From the NCBI RefSeq assembly GCF_004345665.1, contig NZ_SLWR01000001.1, forward strand, positions 992,001 to 1,056,000: a stretch of 64,000 bases of DNA, in the 5' to 3' direction. This DNA comes from Kribbella antiqua. Its GTDB lineage: Bacteria > Actinomycetota > Actinomycetes > Propionibacteriales > Kribbellaceae. The position numbers and the translations under genes are program-made. Shown one piece after another: positions 9,204-18,046 of this stretch; the stretch's first letter is position 1, and every line of letters starts with the position of its first letter. A model generated the notes under the pieces. That model was not told the origin of the DNA. It saw only the letters and a list, made by a program, of their open reading frames with translations, and ran no database searches.

Positions 9204-9614
9204 TCAGACGGGGAGGTTGGCCAGCCGCTGCCGGAGCAGGTCGGCGGTGACCTCGGCGATCCGCACCGGGTCGATCGGGTGCGAAACCGCGGCCTCGGCG
9301 CGGGACCAGGTCGCCAGCCAGGCGTCCTGCGGACGACCGGTGATCACCAGCACCGGCGGGCACTGGAAGACCTCGTCCTTCAGCTGCCGCGCGATTCCCA
9401 TCCCGCCGGCCGGCACCGCCTCGCCGTCCAGGATGGCCAGGTCGATACCGCCCTTGTCCATGGTCTTGATCACGGCCGGCTCGGTCGCGCACTCGACGTA
9501 CTCGAGCTCGGGCAGATCGGCGGCGGGCCGCTTGCCCAGGGCCAGCCGGACGGACTCCCGCGTCGTACGGTCGTCGCTGTAGACCAGCACCTTCAGCGGA
9601 CGCTCTGAACTCAT
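9204..9614 (-). CDS. Atypical stand-alone receiver-domain protein
   Basis: 136 residues, a single CheY-like fold without output domain. The acidic pair (YSDD, about 12-15) and the putative phospho-acceptor (LAILDGEAV) are present, and VLVITG supplies the conserved Thr. At the position of the invariant Lys before Pro the sequence reads SHPIDP, so Lys appears replaced by His. That suggests altered or phosphorylation-independent signalling. Homologues sit beside respiratory genes in many Actinobacteria (from memory). The start at ATG 9614 follows a weak GGGATGG. A longer reading upstream is rejected because it lacks similarity. Transcribed with trpD. Confidence 0.75.
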   Translation of the reverse strand: MSSERPLKVLVYSDDRTTRESVRLALGKRPAADLPELEYVECATEPAVIKTMDKGGIDLAILDGEAVPAGGMGIARQLKDEVFQCPPVLVITGRPQDAWLATWSRAEAAVSHPIDPVRIAEVTADLLRQRLANLPV

Positions 9615-9655
9615 CGATCCATCCCAAGTTCTGTGTGATGTGGACAACCGGAATG

Positions 9656-10606
9656 CTACCGGGGGGCCTGTCCGGTCCGGCGAGCCTGTTCCTCCAACCG
9701 GTCCAGCCGGCGGTCCTCGCGACGAGCTTCGCGTTGTGACTCGCGAACCCACTGGACGAAAAGTACGCCGAAGAACACCAGCCCGATGATGTCGCCCGAC
9801 CCCCACAACAGCCCGCCGGCGATGTACTGGTCGCGCAACGGCGACGGCGGCCAGGACCGGCCGAAGCTGGTGTACCAGTCCTCCGCGATCAGCTTGTTCG
9901 CCGACATGATGGTGATGCCGAGGAAGGCGTGGAACGGCAGCGTGAGAAACGTCAGGATCAGCCGGAACGGGTAGATCACCCGGCCGGGCACCGGGTCGAG
10001 GCCGAGCAGCGGCCAGAAGAACAGCGAGCCGACCAGAATGAAGTGCAGATGCAGCAGGTCGTGGAGCATTGCGCTCCGCAGCGTCGCCTCGTACCAGCCA
10101 CTGAAGTAGAGCGCCCACGGGCTCAATACGAACAGCGTGAACCCGATCAGCGGGAAGCACATCACCTTCGCGAACCGTGAATGCAACACGGAGAGCAACC
10201 ACTTCCGCGGCCGGGCGGGCAGGGTGCGCAGCGCCAGCGTCACCGGGGCGCCGAGCGCCATCATCAACGGCGTCAGCATCGACAGGATCATGTGCTGGGC
10301 CATGTGCACGCTGAGCAGCACGGTGTCGTAGGTGCCGAGCGCCGACTGGGTGGCAATCACCGCACTGCCCAGCCCCAGTCCGACGAACGCGAAAGTCCGG
10401 CCCCGCGACCATTTGTCACCCCGCGCGCGGAGCCGATGGACGCCGTACAGATAGAGGCCTGCCAGTACGGCGATCACGCCGAGTAACACCGGTTCGAAGG
10501 TCCAGCCGGTCAGCAACCGCAGCGGAGTGAACGGCGCGATCTGGTCGCCGGGCCCGGCGTGGAGGGGAAGCACGCTTCCACAGTAGAAACCACTACTTGA
10601 CGACAT
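9656..10606 (-). CDS. CtaG-type (caa3_CtaG) cytochrome c oxidase assembly membrane protein
   Basis: 316 residues from ATG 10606; a GTG at 10573 would give 305. Neither start has a clear ribosome site, and the first dozen residues are uncertain. It is a polytopic membrane protein with about seven hydrophobic helices and the conserved histidines of the family in HMAQHMILSMLTPLMMALG and LLHLHFILVGSLFFW, expected to be near copper. The C-terminal 40 residues are a charged cytoplasmic tail (REDRRLDRLEEQARR). From the family it assists assembly of the oxidase copper centre. It diverges from ctaE, fitting a role in oxidase biogenesis. A much longer in-frame reading upstream crosses the ctaE promoter and is rejected. 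Confidence 0.85.
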   Translation of the reverse strand: MSSSSGFYCGSVLPLHAGPGDQIAPFTPLRLLTGWTFEPVLLGVIAVLAGLYLYGVHRLRARGDKWSRGRTFAFVGLGLGSAVIATQSALGTYDTVLLSVHMAQHMILSMLTPLMMALGAPVTLALRTLPARPRKWLLSVLHSRFAKVMCFPLIGFTLFVLSPWALYFSGWYEATLRSAMLHDLLHLHFILVGSLFFWPLLGLDPVPGRVIYPFRLILTFLTLPFHAFLGITIMSANKLIAEDWYTSFGRSWPPSPLRDQYIAGGLLWGSGDIIGLVFFGVLFVQWVRESQREARREDRRLDRLEEQARRTGQAPR

Positions 10607-10643
10607 GCATGGGGGTGGTCGTGGCAGATGAGACGGGGACCGA

Positions 10644-10649
10644 CATAAT
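10644..10649 (+). promoter_or_regulatory. Possible -10 element of ctaE (leaderless)
   Basis: CATAAT lies 6 nt before GTG 10656, keeping the A2 and T6 of the -10 hexamer. No ribosome site precedes the GTG, so the ctaE-qcrCAB message probably begins at its start codon. Confidence 0.4.
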
Positions 10650-10655
10650 GACCGC

Positions 10656-11318
10656 GTGGCCACTGCAACCGCGCTCCCAGCGTCTCGTGAACACGGACAC
10701 CACGACCGTCCCAGCATGGTCAGTGTCGGCACGATCGTCTGGCTTTCGAGCGAACTGATGTTCTTCGCCGCCCTCTTCGCGGCGTACTTCACGATCAGGT
10801 CGGTGACGACCGCCGCCGCCGCGCAGGGGACGGCCTCGCTGTGGGAGACCTCCACGGCGATGCTGGACGTGCCGTTCGCGTCGGTCAACACGTTCGTCCT
10901 GGTCGCGTCGTCGTTCACCTGCCAGGCCGGCGTCTTCGCCGCCGAGCACGGCAAGGTGGGCCGGACCGGCTCGCTGGCGAACCCCCGCAACTGGGGTATG
11001 CGTGAGTGGTTCTGCCTCACGTACCTGATGGGCGCGGTCTTCATCGCCGGTCAGGTGACCGAGTACGCGAACCTGATCCACGAGGGCATCACGATCTCGT
11101 CGTCGCCGTACGGCTCGGTCTTCTTCCTGACCACCGGGTTCCACGGTCTGCACGTGACCGGTGGCCTCATCGCTTTCGTGTTCGTCCTGGCCAGGACGTA
11201 CATGGCCCGTAAGTTCACCCACGAACAGGCCGTCTCGGCGATCGTCGTGTCGTACTACTGGCACTTCGTCGACGTGGTCTGGATCGCCCTGTTCGCGACC
11301 ATCTACCTGCTCCAATGA
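10656..11318 (+). CDS. ctaE: Cytochrome c oxidase subunit III
   Basis: 220 residues, the normal length of the actinobacterial five-helix form. Subunit III stabilises the aa3 oxidase core in the cytoplasmic membrane. Family motifs are clear: [20 protein letters not shown] at the first helix, the Glu/His helix [15 protein letters not shown] and the C-terminal [17 protein letters not shown] 10656 gives the usual MATAT start. It is the first gene of the ctaE-qcrC-qcrA-qcrB unit and overlaps qcrC by 4 bp. This gene order is typical of the actinobacterial bc1-aa3 supercomplex. Confidence 0.95.
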   Translation: MATATALPASREHGHHDRPSMVSVGTIVWLSSELMFFAALFAAYFTIRSVTTAAAAQGTASLWETSTAMLDVPFASVNTFVLVASSFTCQAGVFAAEHGKVGRTGSLANPRNWGMREWFCLTYLMGAVFIAGQVTEYANLIHEGITISSSPYGSVFFLTTGFHGLHVTGGLIAFVFVLARTYMARKFTHEQAVSAIVVSYYWHFVDVVWIALFATIYLLQ

Positions 11319-12184
11319 GTGAGAAGAGACTTAGCTTGTCACCGGCGCGCTTTCTCTCCGCGCGACGACGGCACCGGTCCGCCGGCCTCGTCGTGCTCCT
11401 GTTCGGCCTCCTGGCAGTGGGCTCGGCGTACGCCGCGTTCGCCCCTGACAACGCGGTGGCGGACAACTCGGCCCAGTCCCAGCAGATCGAGGAGGGCAAG
11501 AAGCTCTTCGCGGTCGGTTGCTCGAGCTGCCACGGCCTGAACGCCGAGGGCGGCGGCAACGGCGAGGGGAAGATGGCCGGCCCGTCGCTGATCGGGGTCG
11601 GCGCGGCCGCGGTCGACTTCCAGGTCGGCACCGGCCGGATGCCAGCGATGCAGACCGGCGCGCAGGTCCCGCGCAAGACTCCCGCCTACACCCAGGCCGA
11701 GATCGAGGCCCTGGCGGCGTACGTCGCCTCCCTCGCCCCCGGCCCGGCGGTCCCGGCGCAGGAGTCGTACGACATCAGCAAGGCCACCGACGAGCAGGTC
11801 ACCCGCGGTGGCGAGCTCTTCCGGACGAACTGCACGGCGTGCCACAACTTTGCCGGTCGCGGCGGCGCGCTGCCGAACGGCAAGTACGCCCCGTCGCTGA
11901 TGAACGTCGACCCGAAGCACATCTACGAGGCGATGCTCACCGGTCCGCAGCAGATGCCGGTCTTCTCCGACCAGGTGATGCAGCCGGAGGACAAGCGCGA
12001 CATCATCGCCTACCTGCACGCGCTGCAGGAGCAGAAGGATCCGGGCGGCTTCGGCCTCGGCCGGCTCGGCCCGGTCTCCGAGGGTCTGTGGGGCTGGCTG
12101 GTCGGTATCGGCGTGCTGGTCTGTGTAGCGGTGTGGATCGGCGCCAAGGGCGTCAAGGCCAAGGGAGCGAAGGCCAGTGAGTGA
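11315..12184 (+). CDS. qcrC: Menaquinol-cytochrome c reductase diheme cytochrome c subunit
   Basis: 289 residues. It has an N-terminal signal anchor (about 22-42, [18 protein letters not shown]), two cytochrome c domains with CSSCH and CTACH heme sites, axial Met candidates (GRMPAM; PQQMPVF), and a C-terminal transmembrane helix (about 252-272). In Actinobacteria this diheme subunit replaces soluble cytochrome c and passes electrons from the bc1 complex directly to the aa3 oxidase, on the outer face of the membrane. The ATG overlaps the ctaE stop (ATGA), so translation is coupled. The 3' end overlaps qcrA by 8 bp. Confidence 0.95.
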   Translation: MSEKRLSLSPARFLSARRRHRSAGLVVLLFGLLAVGSAYAAFAPDNAVADNSAQSQQIEEGKKLFAVGCSSCHGLNAEGGGNGEGKMAGPSLIGVGAAAVDFQVGTGRMPAMQTGAQVPRKTPAYTQAEIEALAAYVASLAPGPAVPAQESYDISKATDEQVTRGGELFRTNCTACHNFAGRGGALPNGKYAPSLMNVDPKHIYEAMLTGPQQMPVFSDQVMQPEDKRDIIAYLHALQEQKDPGGFGLGRLGPVSEGLWGWLVGIGVLVCVAVWIGAKGVKAKGAKASE

Positions 12185-13226
12185 CGAGAAGCTTCCCGTC
12201 GTCAAGGCGGACGAAGGACACGGCGCGGTCGAGGTAGCCGAGCCGATCGCCGATCCGGGCATCGAGCCCCACGAGTACCGGATCACGGATATCGACCCGA
12301 AGGCGGCCGACCGGGTCGAGCGCCAGGTGTCGGCGATGTTCACGCTGGCCGGCGTTCTCGCGCTCGGTTCGTGTGTGGCGTACTTCGCCATCCCGCGCGA
12401 CTCCGTCTTCGAGTTCGGCCCGCTGTCCGGCAACGCCAACAACATGGCGATCGGCCTGTGCATCGGCCTCGCGCTGTTCCTGATCGGCGCCGGCGCGATC
12501 CAGTGGGCGAAGAAGCTGATGGTCGACGAGGAGATCTCCGAGGACCGGCACCCGGCGCACTCCTCGCCGGAGCAGATCCAGGACATCACCGAGGCCTTCA
12601 AGCAGGGCGCGGCGGAGTCGGGCTTCGGCCGCCGTACGCTGATCCGCCGCGGTCTCTTCACCGGACTCGGCCTGCTCGGTCTGCCGGCCGTCGTACTGCT
12701 GCGTGACCTCGGTCCGCTGCCGGGCCGGACGCTCTACCACACGATCTGGGCCAAGGGGATCCGCGTCGTCAACGACGTCACGGCCCGCCCGATCAAGCCG
12801 GCGGACATGATCGTCGGCCAGCTGGTCAACGCGATTCCGGCCAACCTGCCTCCGCTCCAGGAGGAGAGCGCGGTCGAGTACCAGAACGCCCGGGCGAAGG
12901 CCGCGGTGATCGTGGTCCGGATCAGGCCCACCGAGATCCGCACCAAGCCGGGCCGGGAGAACTGGGGTATCGACGGCATCCTGTGCTACTCCAAGATCTG
13001 CACGCACGTCGGCTGCCCGATCTCGCTGTACGAGCAGACCACCCACCACGTGCTCTGCCCGTGCCACCAGTCGACCTTCGACCTGGCCGACAGCGCCAAA
13101 GTCGTCTTCGGCCCTGCCGCCCGGCCGTTGCCTCAGCTACCGTTGGCGGTGGACAGCGAGGGCTACCTGGTCGCCCAGAGCGACTTCACCGAGCCGGTCG
13201 GCCCGAGCTTCTTCGAACGAGGGTGA
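12177..13226 (+). CDS. qcrA: Menaquinol-cytochrome c reductase Rieske iron-sulfur subunit
   Basis: 349 residues, the long actinobacterial form with three N-terminal membrane helices (about 48-68, 84-105 and 160-180) before the Rieske domain. The 2Fe-2S ligands are in CTHVGC (about 275) and CPCHQS (about 293). The last strand (FGPAARPLPQLPLAVDSEGY) is the usual Rieske tail. It carries electrons from menaquinol at the QcrB Qo site to the heme c of QcrC. GTG 12177 lies inside the end of qcrC. In a different-frame overlap such as this, coupled translation is likely. Confidence 0.95.
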   Translation: MSDEKLPVVKADEGHGAVEVAEPIADPGIEPHEYRITDIDPKAADRVERQVSAMFTLAGVLALGSCVAYFAIPRDSVFEFGPLSGNANNMAIGLCIGLALFLIGAGAIQWAKKLMVDEEISEDRHPAHSSPEQIQDITEAFKQGAAESGFGRRTLIRRGLFTGLGLLGLPAVVLLRDLGPLPGRTLYHTIWAKGIRVVNDVTARPIKPADMIVGQLVNAIPANLPPLQEESAVEYQNARAKAAVIVVRIRPTEIRTKPGRENWGIDGILCYSKICTHVGCPISLYEQTTHHVLCPCHQSTFDLADSAKVVFGPAARPLPQLPLAVDSEGYLVAQSDFTEPVGPSFFERG

Positions 13227-13232
13227 CAGCAC

Positions 13233-14891
13233 GTGTCTGACAAAGAATTCCCCGCCCCGGTCAAGTATCTCGACGACCGTCTCGGGATCGGCAAGATCGG
13301 CCGGAAGAACCTGCGCAAGGTGTTCCCGGACCACTGGTCCTTCATGCTGGGTGAGATCGCGCTCTACAGCTTCATCATCCTGCTGCTCACCGGCACCTTC
13401 CTGACCTTCTGGTTCAAGCCGTCGATGGCCGAGGTCGAGTACCAGGGCTCGTACAGCCTGCTCAAGGGCCTGCACATGTCCGAGGCATACGCCTCGACGC
13501 TGGACATCTCGTTCGACGTCCGCGGCGGTCTGCTGATGCGGCAGATCCACCACTGGGCGGCGGTGCTGTTCATCGCGGCGATGATGGTGCACCTGCTCCG
13601 CATCTTCTTCACCGGCGCGTTCCGCAAGCCGCGTGAGCTGAACTGGGTGATTGGTTTCACGATGCTGTTCCTCGGCATCATCGAGGGCTTCATCGGTTAC
13701 GGCCTGCCCGACGACCTGCTGTCCGGTACCGGTCTGCGGATCACCCAGGGCATGATCCAGGCGTCGCCGGTGATCGGCACGTACATGAACTTCTTCATCT
13801 TCGGCGGCGAGTTCCCCGGCGATGACATGGTGCCCAGATTCTTCATCGTGCACGTGCTGCTGATACCAGGGATCATCCTGTTGCTGGTATCAGTCCACCT
13901 GTTCCTGGTCGTGTACCACAAGCACACGCAGTACGCAGGCCCCGGCCGGACCAACAACAACGTGGTCGGCTACCCGCTGTGGCCGGTTTACACGGCCAAG
14001 GCCGGCGGCTTCTTCTTCGTCGTCTTCGGCATCACCGCTCTGATGGGCGCACTGATGCAGATCAACCCGGTCTGGCTCTACGGCCCGTACAACCCCGCGG
14101 AAGTGACGGCCGGCTCGCAGCCGGACTGGTACATGGGCTGGCTGGAAGGCTCGGTCCGAATAATGCCGGGCTTCGAGTCCCATTTCTGGGGCATCACGCT
14201 GAGCTGGAACCTGATCATCCCGGCCCTGCTGATACCTCCTGCCTTCGTCACCCTGGTCGCGCTCTATCCGTTCATCGAAGCGTGGATCACCGGTGACAAG
14301 CGCGAGCACCACCTGCTGGACCGGCCGCGCAACATGCCGACCCGGACCGGTATCGGCGTCGCGTTCATGACGTTCTACGGTCTGCTCTGGATCGGCGGTG
14401 GTAACGACCTGATCGCCACCCACTTCGGTGTCTCGCTGAACAACGTGACCTGGTTCCTCCGGTTCGCGGTGTTCCTCGGCCCGGTACTGGCGTTCTGGGT
14501 CACCAGGCGCATCGCGATCTCGCTGCAGCGGGCCGACAACGACCGGCTGCTGCACGGGCTGGAGACCGGCGTCATCGTCCGCTCCCCCGAGGGTGCGTAC
14601 TCCGAGAAGCACACCCCGGTCGGCGGATACGAGGCCTACACGCTCACCGCCCGGGACCGGCTGCTGCCGCTGGACATCGGCCCGGAGACCGACGACAACG
14701 GCGTCCGCGCCCCGCGCCGGGCCCTCAACAAGCTCCGTGCCAAGCTGTCCGGCTTCTACTTCGCCGACGCGGTGCAGAAGCCAACCCGGGAGGAGCTCGA
14801 GGAGGCACAGGCTCACGGTCACGACGCGGATGAGATCCACGAACTGACCGAGACCGAAACCTACCGCGAGGTCACCAGCGACAGGTCCTGA
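13233..14891 (+). CDS. qcrB: Menaquinol-cytochrome c reductase cytochrome b subunit
   Basis: 552 residues, the extended actinobacterial cytochrome b with about eight membrane helices and a long cytoplasmic tail from about residue 450. Heme b ligands lie in helices B and D (QIHHWAAVLFIAAMMVHLLR; VSVHLFLVVYHKH). The Qo-site region after GYPLWPVYTAKAG is conserved, including a PDWYMGWLEGS loop. It oxidises menaquinol and pumps charge across the membrane. GTG 13233 is preceded by GAGGGTGA about 9 nt upstream and lies 6 bp after qcrA. It is the last gene of the unit; a strong terminator follows. Confidence 0.95.
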   Translation: MSDKEFPAPVKYLDDRLGIGKIGRKNLRKVFPDHWSFMLGEIALYSFIILLLTGTFLTFWFKPSMAEVEYQGSYSLLKGLHMSEAYASTLDISFDVRGGLLMRQIHHWAAVLFIAAMMVHLLRIFFTGAFRKPRELNWVIGFTMLFLGIIEGFIGYGLPDDLLSGTGLRITQGMIQASPVIGTYMNFFIFGGEFPGDDMVPRFFIVHVLLIPGIILLLVSVHLFLVVYHKHTQYAGPGRTNNNVVGYPLWPVYTAKAGGFFFVVFGITALMGALMQINPVWLYGPYNPAEVTAGSQPDWYMGWLEGSVRIMPGFESHFWGITLSWNLIIPALLIPPAFVTLVALYPFIEAWITGDKREHHLLDRPRNMPTRTGIGVAFMTFYGLLWIGGGNDLIATHFGVSLNNVTWFLRFAVFLGPVLAFWVTRRIAISLQRADNDRLLHGLETGVIVRSPEGAYSEKHTPVGGYEAYTLTARDRLLPLDIGPETDDNGVRAPRRALNKLRAKLSGFYFADAVQKPTREELEEAQAHGHDADEIHELTETETYREVTSDRS

Positions 14892-14906
14892 ACCAAGCAC
14901 CACCCG

Positions 14907-14932
14907 AAAGGCCCCGCCACGGCGGGGCCTTT
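14907..14932. terminator. Bidirectional intrinsic terminator after qcrB
   Basis: An 11-bp perfect stem AAAGGCCCCGC / GCGGGGCCTTT with a 4-nt loop. A-rich 5' and T-rich 3' arms let it work for qcrB (plus) and the MarR gene (minus). Confidence 0.9.
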
Positions 14933-14943
14933 CGCTTTGCCCG

Positions 14944-15408
14944 TCAGTCGATCGCTGCGGACACTGCGGTCAGGTAGTCGCTGACAACCGCGCGCTCCGG
15001 CCGGTGAAGCGTCTCAGTGACGGCGATCAGACGCTCGAGCAACGGGCCGAAGAACTCCCAGCCGAGCTCGACGGCGGCATCCGACACCTGCAGACGCGCA
15101 CTCCGCCCGTCTGAACGGCTTCTGAGCCGCTCAACATGCCCTGCAGCTTCGAGCCGGTGGATGACCGCCGTCGTCGCCTGAGACGTCATCCCAAGCTGCT
15201 GAGCGAGCCAACTCGGCGTCGCCTCCACCCCAGCCCGCTCCGCATCCAGCAACCGGATGAGCGCCCGTACGTCGGTCGCGTGCATACCGGTCGTACGGGC
15301 GAACTCCCCCGCCACCAGCTCCAGCCGCAACGCAACCTCCCGCAACTGATGCACGAGCCCCAACGCCGCGGCACGCGCCGGATCCGCCGGCATCACTCCT
15401 TCACGCAT
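14944..15408 (-). CDS. MarR family transcriptional regulator
   Basis: 154 residues. It has a winged helix with the recognition segment TPSWLAQQLGMTSQATTAVIHRLEAAG and wing ERLRSRSDGRSARLQVSDAA, flanked by dimerisation helices at both ends. Start ATG 15408 is used; ATG 15393 (MPADPAR) is an equally good alternative. It diverges from an alpha/beta hydrolase with only 41 bp between. A perfect palindrome in that gap, placed directly upstream of the hydrolase -10 element, is its likely operator, so it probably represses the hydrolase and itself. The effector is unknown. Confidence 0.88.
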   Translation of the reverse strand: MREGVMPADPARAAALGLVHQLREVALRLELVAGEFARTTGMHATDVRALIRLLDAERAGVEATPSWLAQQLGMTSQATTAVIHRLEAAGHVERLRSRSDGRSARLQVSDAAVELGWEFFGPLLERLIAVTETLHRPERAVVSDYLTAVSAAID

Positions 15409-15422
15409 ACTCCGCAGTTTAC

Positions 15423-15442
15423 CTCACTCAGTGAGCTATTCT
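15423..15442 (+). promoter_or_regulatory. MarR operator palindrome and leaderless -10 element
   Basis: CTCAC-TCA-GTGAG (15423-15435) is a perfect inverted repeat. TATTCT (15437-15442), a TANNNT -10, follows after one base and lies 7 nt before ATG 15450. A repressor on the palindrome would block polymerase. Confidence 0.6.
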
Positions 15443-15449
15443 CAGCACC

Positions 15450-16253
15450 ATGACCTTCCAAGACGCGTACGACGCTCTGCTCGACCGCTGGGGTGTCCCG
15501 GTGGAGCAGCTGGACATCGCCGGCACGCACGTGAACGCATGCGGTCGGCTCGACGCGCCCCCGCTGGTCCTCCTCGCCGGTCACGGCGCGACCTCGCCGG
15601 TGTGGTTCACCGTGGCGCCGAAGCTCGCCGACCGATACCGCGTCTACGCCCTGGACCTCCCCGGCGATGCTGGACGCAGCACGGCCGCCCCGCCGCGCGG
15701 CGTTGACGACCTCATCACCTGGCTCACCGCCGTGCTGGACGGCCTGAAGATCACCCAGACCACACTCTGCGGCCACTCGTACGGCGCCTGGATCGCCCTC
15801 ACCTACAGCCTCGCGCACCCCGAGCGCGTCGGTCGCCTCGCCCTCATCGACCCCACAGACTGCTTCACCGGCTTGAGGGTCAGCTACATAGCCCGAGCGC
15901 TCCCGATGCTGCTGCGGCCCAGCCAGCGACGCTACGAGTCATTCCTCCGCTGGGAGACCGAGGGCCTGCCGCTGGACGCCGATTGGGTTCGGCTCGCCGG
16001 GCTGGGCACACTCGAGCCCACCGCGAAGCCGGTCCGCCCCAAGCGGCCAAACCTCGAAGGACTGCAGGCCGACCTGCTCGTGGTCATGGCAGGCAAGAGC
16101 AAAGCACACGACCCCGGCACACTGGCCGAACGCGCCAGTGCAGCCGGGGCCAGCGTCGTACGTCTAGAGGCTGCGACCCATCACTCGCTGCCCGCCGCTC
16201 ACGGCGACGAGCTCAGTGAGATCTTTCAGGAGAGAGCCGAGCCGGCCTTGTAG
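15450..16253 (+). CDS. Alpha/beta-fold hydrolase
   Basis: 267 residues. The nucleophile elbow is CGHSYGAW (GxSxG, about residue 110), with the oxyanion HG earlier in AGHGAT. The last third offers an acid in LLVVMAGKSKAHDPG and the catalytic His in ATHHSLP. The cap region is short. Substrate unknown; the tight divergence from a MarR regulator suggests inducible detoxification or catabolism of a small ester or amide (inference). Its 3' end overlaps the convergent L,D-transpeptidase gene by 28 bp. Confidence 0.85.
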   Translation: MTFQDAYDALLDRWGVPVEQLDIAGTHVNACGRLDAPPLVLLAGHGATSPVWFTVAPKLADRYRVYALDLPGDAGRSTAAPPRGVDDLITWLTAVLDGLKITQTTLCGHSYGAWIALTYSLAHPERVGRLALIDPTDCFTGLRVSYIARALPMLLRPSQRRYESFLRWETEGLPLDADWVRLAGLGTLEPTAKPVRPKRPNLEGLQADLLVVMAGKSKAHDPGTLAERASAAGASVVRLEAATHHSLPAAHGDELSEIFQERAEPAL

Positions 16254-17470
16254 GTGGACCAGCTGGTGTTCCAGTCGGTCCAGCCGTTGCCGGGCTCCAT
16301 TTTGCGGGTGGTGCCGGTGACGACGACGGGGTCGCCGCGCAGGGTCTGGCTGAAGTACCACTGGGCGTCCTTCAGGCTCATGCCGACGCAGCCGTGGCTG
16401 ACGTTGGCACTGCCCTGGCTGCCGGCCGACCACGGCGCGCCGTGGATGAACTCGCCCGAGCTGGTCACCCGCTGGGCCCACTTCACGTCGTGGATGTCGT
16501 AGTACTCCGGGTCCCCCGGCTTGATGCCGACGGTCCGCGCGTCCATCCGCTTGGTGACGAACTTTTCCATGATCACCTTCACGCCGCTGCGGGTGGTGAA
16601 GCCGTCCTTGCCAGCGGTGATCGGGATGGTCCGGGCCAGCTTGCCGCCGATGAAGACGTACATCGTGTGCTTCTTGACGTCGACCTTGGTGACGACGGAC
16701 TTGCCGATGGAGAAGGAGATCTGCCGGCTGGCCACGCCCCAGGTGCTCCTGCCGGCGTTGACACCAAGGGTGTCGATGTTCACGGTCACCTTGGTGCCGG
16801 CCGGCCAGTAGTTCATCGGCCGGTAGTTCACCTGCATGCTGTTCACCCAGTGCCAGCTGCCGACGACCGGGACCGAGGTCTTCACCGAGAGCCGCTTCTC
16901 CACCGCCGCGCGGTCCGTGACCGGGTTGTTCCAGTAGATCTGGATCGGCATCGCGACCCCGACGGTCTCGCCGTTCAGCGGGGCGACCGAGGCCTTCAGC
17001 CGCTTGGTCGCCTTGAGCGTCTTGAAGGTCGAGCTGATCGGCACGCTGGCGCCGTCGGTGCCCTCCGCACTACCGCTCACGGTGTACGACGCGCCGGGCT
17101 TGAGCTGCGGCAGCGACGTCCACTGAGTCTTCTCGGTGTTGAAGCTGCCGGCGACCTTGTCGCCGTCGTCGTCCTTGAGTACGACGTCCTTCAGCTTCCC
17201 GGCCGTGGTCGTCACAGTCACCGGCTGGTCCGGCTTGACCGCGCTCGCACCCTTCGCGGGCACGATCGCGACATTCGCAGCCCCCGGATTCTGCGATGGG
17301 CTGGCCGAGCTACCTGGGGTCGTCGAAGCACCTGGGGTCCCACTGCTCTGCGTCGTACCCGAACCGGAGGATCCCCCGGCCTCGGTGTCGCTGCACGCCG
17401 TTCCGGCCAGCAGCATGACGCAGATCCCCGCCACGGCAAGGCCGTGCTTCCTTACCGAAACGCTCACCAT
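16226..17470 (-). CDS. L,D-transpeptidase (YkuD domain) lipoprotein with Ig-like domains
   Basis: 414 residues from ATG 17470. The N-terminus is a lipoprotein-type signal (VAGICVMLLAGTAC, Cys near 27) and a Ser/Gly/Thr linker. Two bacterial Ig-like domains follow (about 60-150 and 155-255), then the YkuD catalytic domain with FIHGAPWS and the active-site motif SHGCVGMSLKDAQWYF. Such enzymes (Ldt class) make 3-3 cross-links in actinobacterial peptidoglycan, outside the membrane. No neighbour shares this pathway. The promoter side faces a strong terminator at 17603 that separates it from ctaF. Confidence 0.92.
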   Translation of the reverse strand: MVSVSVRKHGLAVAGICVMLLAGTACSDTEAGGSSGSGTTQSSGTPGASTTPGSSASPSQNPGAANVAIVPAKGASAVKPDQPVTVTTTAGKLKDVVLKDDDGDKVAGSFNTEKTQWTSLPQLKPGASYTVSGSAEGTDGASVPISSTFKTLKATKRLKASVAPLNGETVGVAMPIQIYWNNPVTDRAAVEKRLSVKTSVPVVGSWHWVNSMQVNYRPMNYWPAGTKVTVNIDTLGVNAGRSTWGVASRQISFSIGKSVVTKVDVKKHTMYVFIGGKLARTIPITAGKDGFTTRSGVKVIMEKFVTKRMDARTVGIKPGDPEYYDIHDVKWAQRVTSSGEFIHGAPWSAGSQGSANVSHGCVGMSLKDAQWYFSQTLRGDPVVVTGTTRKMEPGNGWTDWNTSWSTYKAGSALS

Positions 17471-17602
17471 TCCCCAGTTCTCCCCTGTCCAGTCAATCGC
17501 CGCCAGGGTAACCCGCCGTACCGACAGTCCTGCGCAGCACACGTCACCGGAGTGGTCCGGACCACATCGGCCCGTTCTCCGGTGGCATTCCTAAGACGCA
17601 CG

Positions 17603-17637
17603 AAAGCGCCATCCGGTTGGCTCCCGGATGGCGCTTT
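17603..17637. terminator. Bidirectional terminator downstream of ctaF
   Basis: A 14-bp perfect stem AAAGCGCCATCCGG with its complement and a 7-nt loop, ending in TTT. It lies just after the ctaF stop (minus strand) and upstream of the L,D-transpeptidase. Confidence 0.88.
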
Positions 17638-17650
17638 GTACGACGCTCAA

Positions 17651-18046
17651 CTAGTGAGCGTGGTCACCCCGGTAGTACTCGAAGATGAATCCCGACAGCG
17701 TGACGATGCCGATGCCGCAGCCGGCGATGAACAGCCACCAGCCGAAGACCAGGCCGAGTACGGCGACCGCCAGCGTCAGCGCGCACCACAGCGGCCACCA
17801 GGAGTACGGCGGGAAGAAGCCCAGCTCGCCGGCTCCTTCCGGGATCTCCGCCTCCTTGCGGTCCTCCGGCCGCGGGTCCATCCGGCGCGCCGTGATGCTC
17901 AGGTAGAACGCCACCAGCAGCGACAGGAAGAACGTCATGACCAGCGCGGTGGTGCCGGTCGGGTCCTCCGACATCAGCCAGTAGATCGGCGTGACGACCA
18001 GCACGAACACGCTCAGGATCCCGAAGACCCAGGCTTCGACCTTCAC
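17651..18046 (-). CDS. ctaF: Cytochrome c oxidase subunit IV (actinobacterial CtaF type)
   Basis: 131 residues, the usual length. Four hydrophobic helices with the family ending [14 protein letters not shown] and the central motif [20 protein letters not shown]. This small subunit is specific to Actinobacteria and is part of the aa3 oxidase in the membrane. ATG 18046 overlaps the ctaD stop by 4 bp, making ctaC-ctaD-ctaF one translationally coupled unit that ends at the 17603 terminator. Confidence 0.93.
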   Translation of the reverse strand: MKVEAWVFGILSVFVLVVTPIYWLMSEDPTGTTALVMTFFLSLLVAFYLSITARRMDPRPEDRKEAEIPEGAGELGFFPPYSWWPLWCALTLAVAVLGLVFGWWLFIAGCGIGIVTLSGFIFEYYRGDHAH

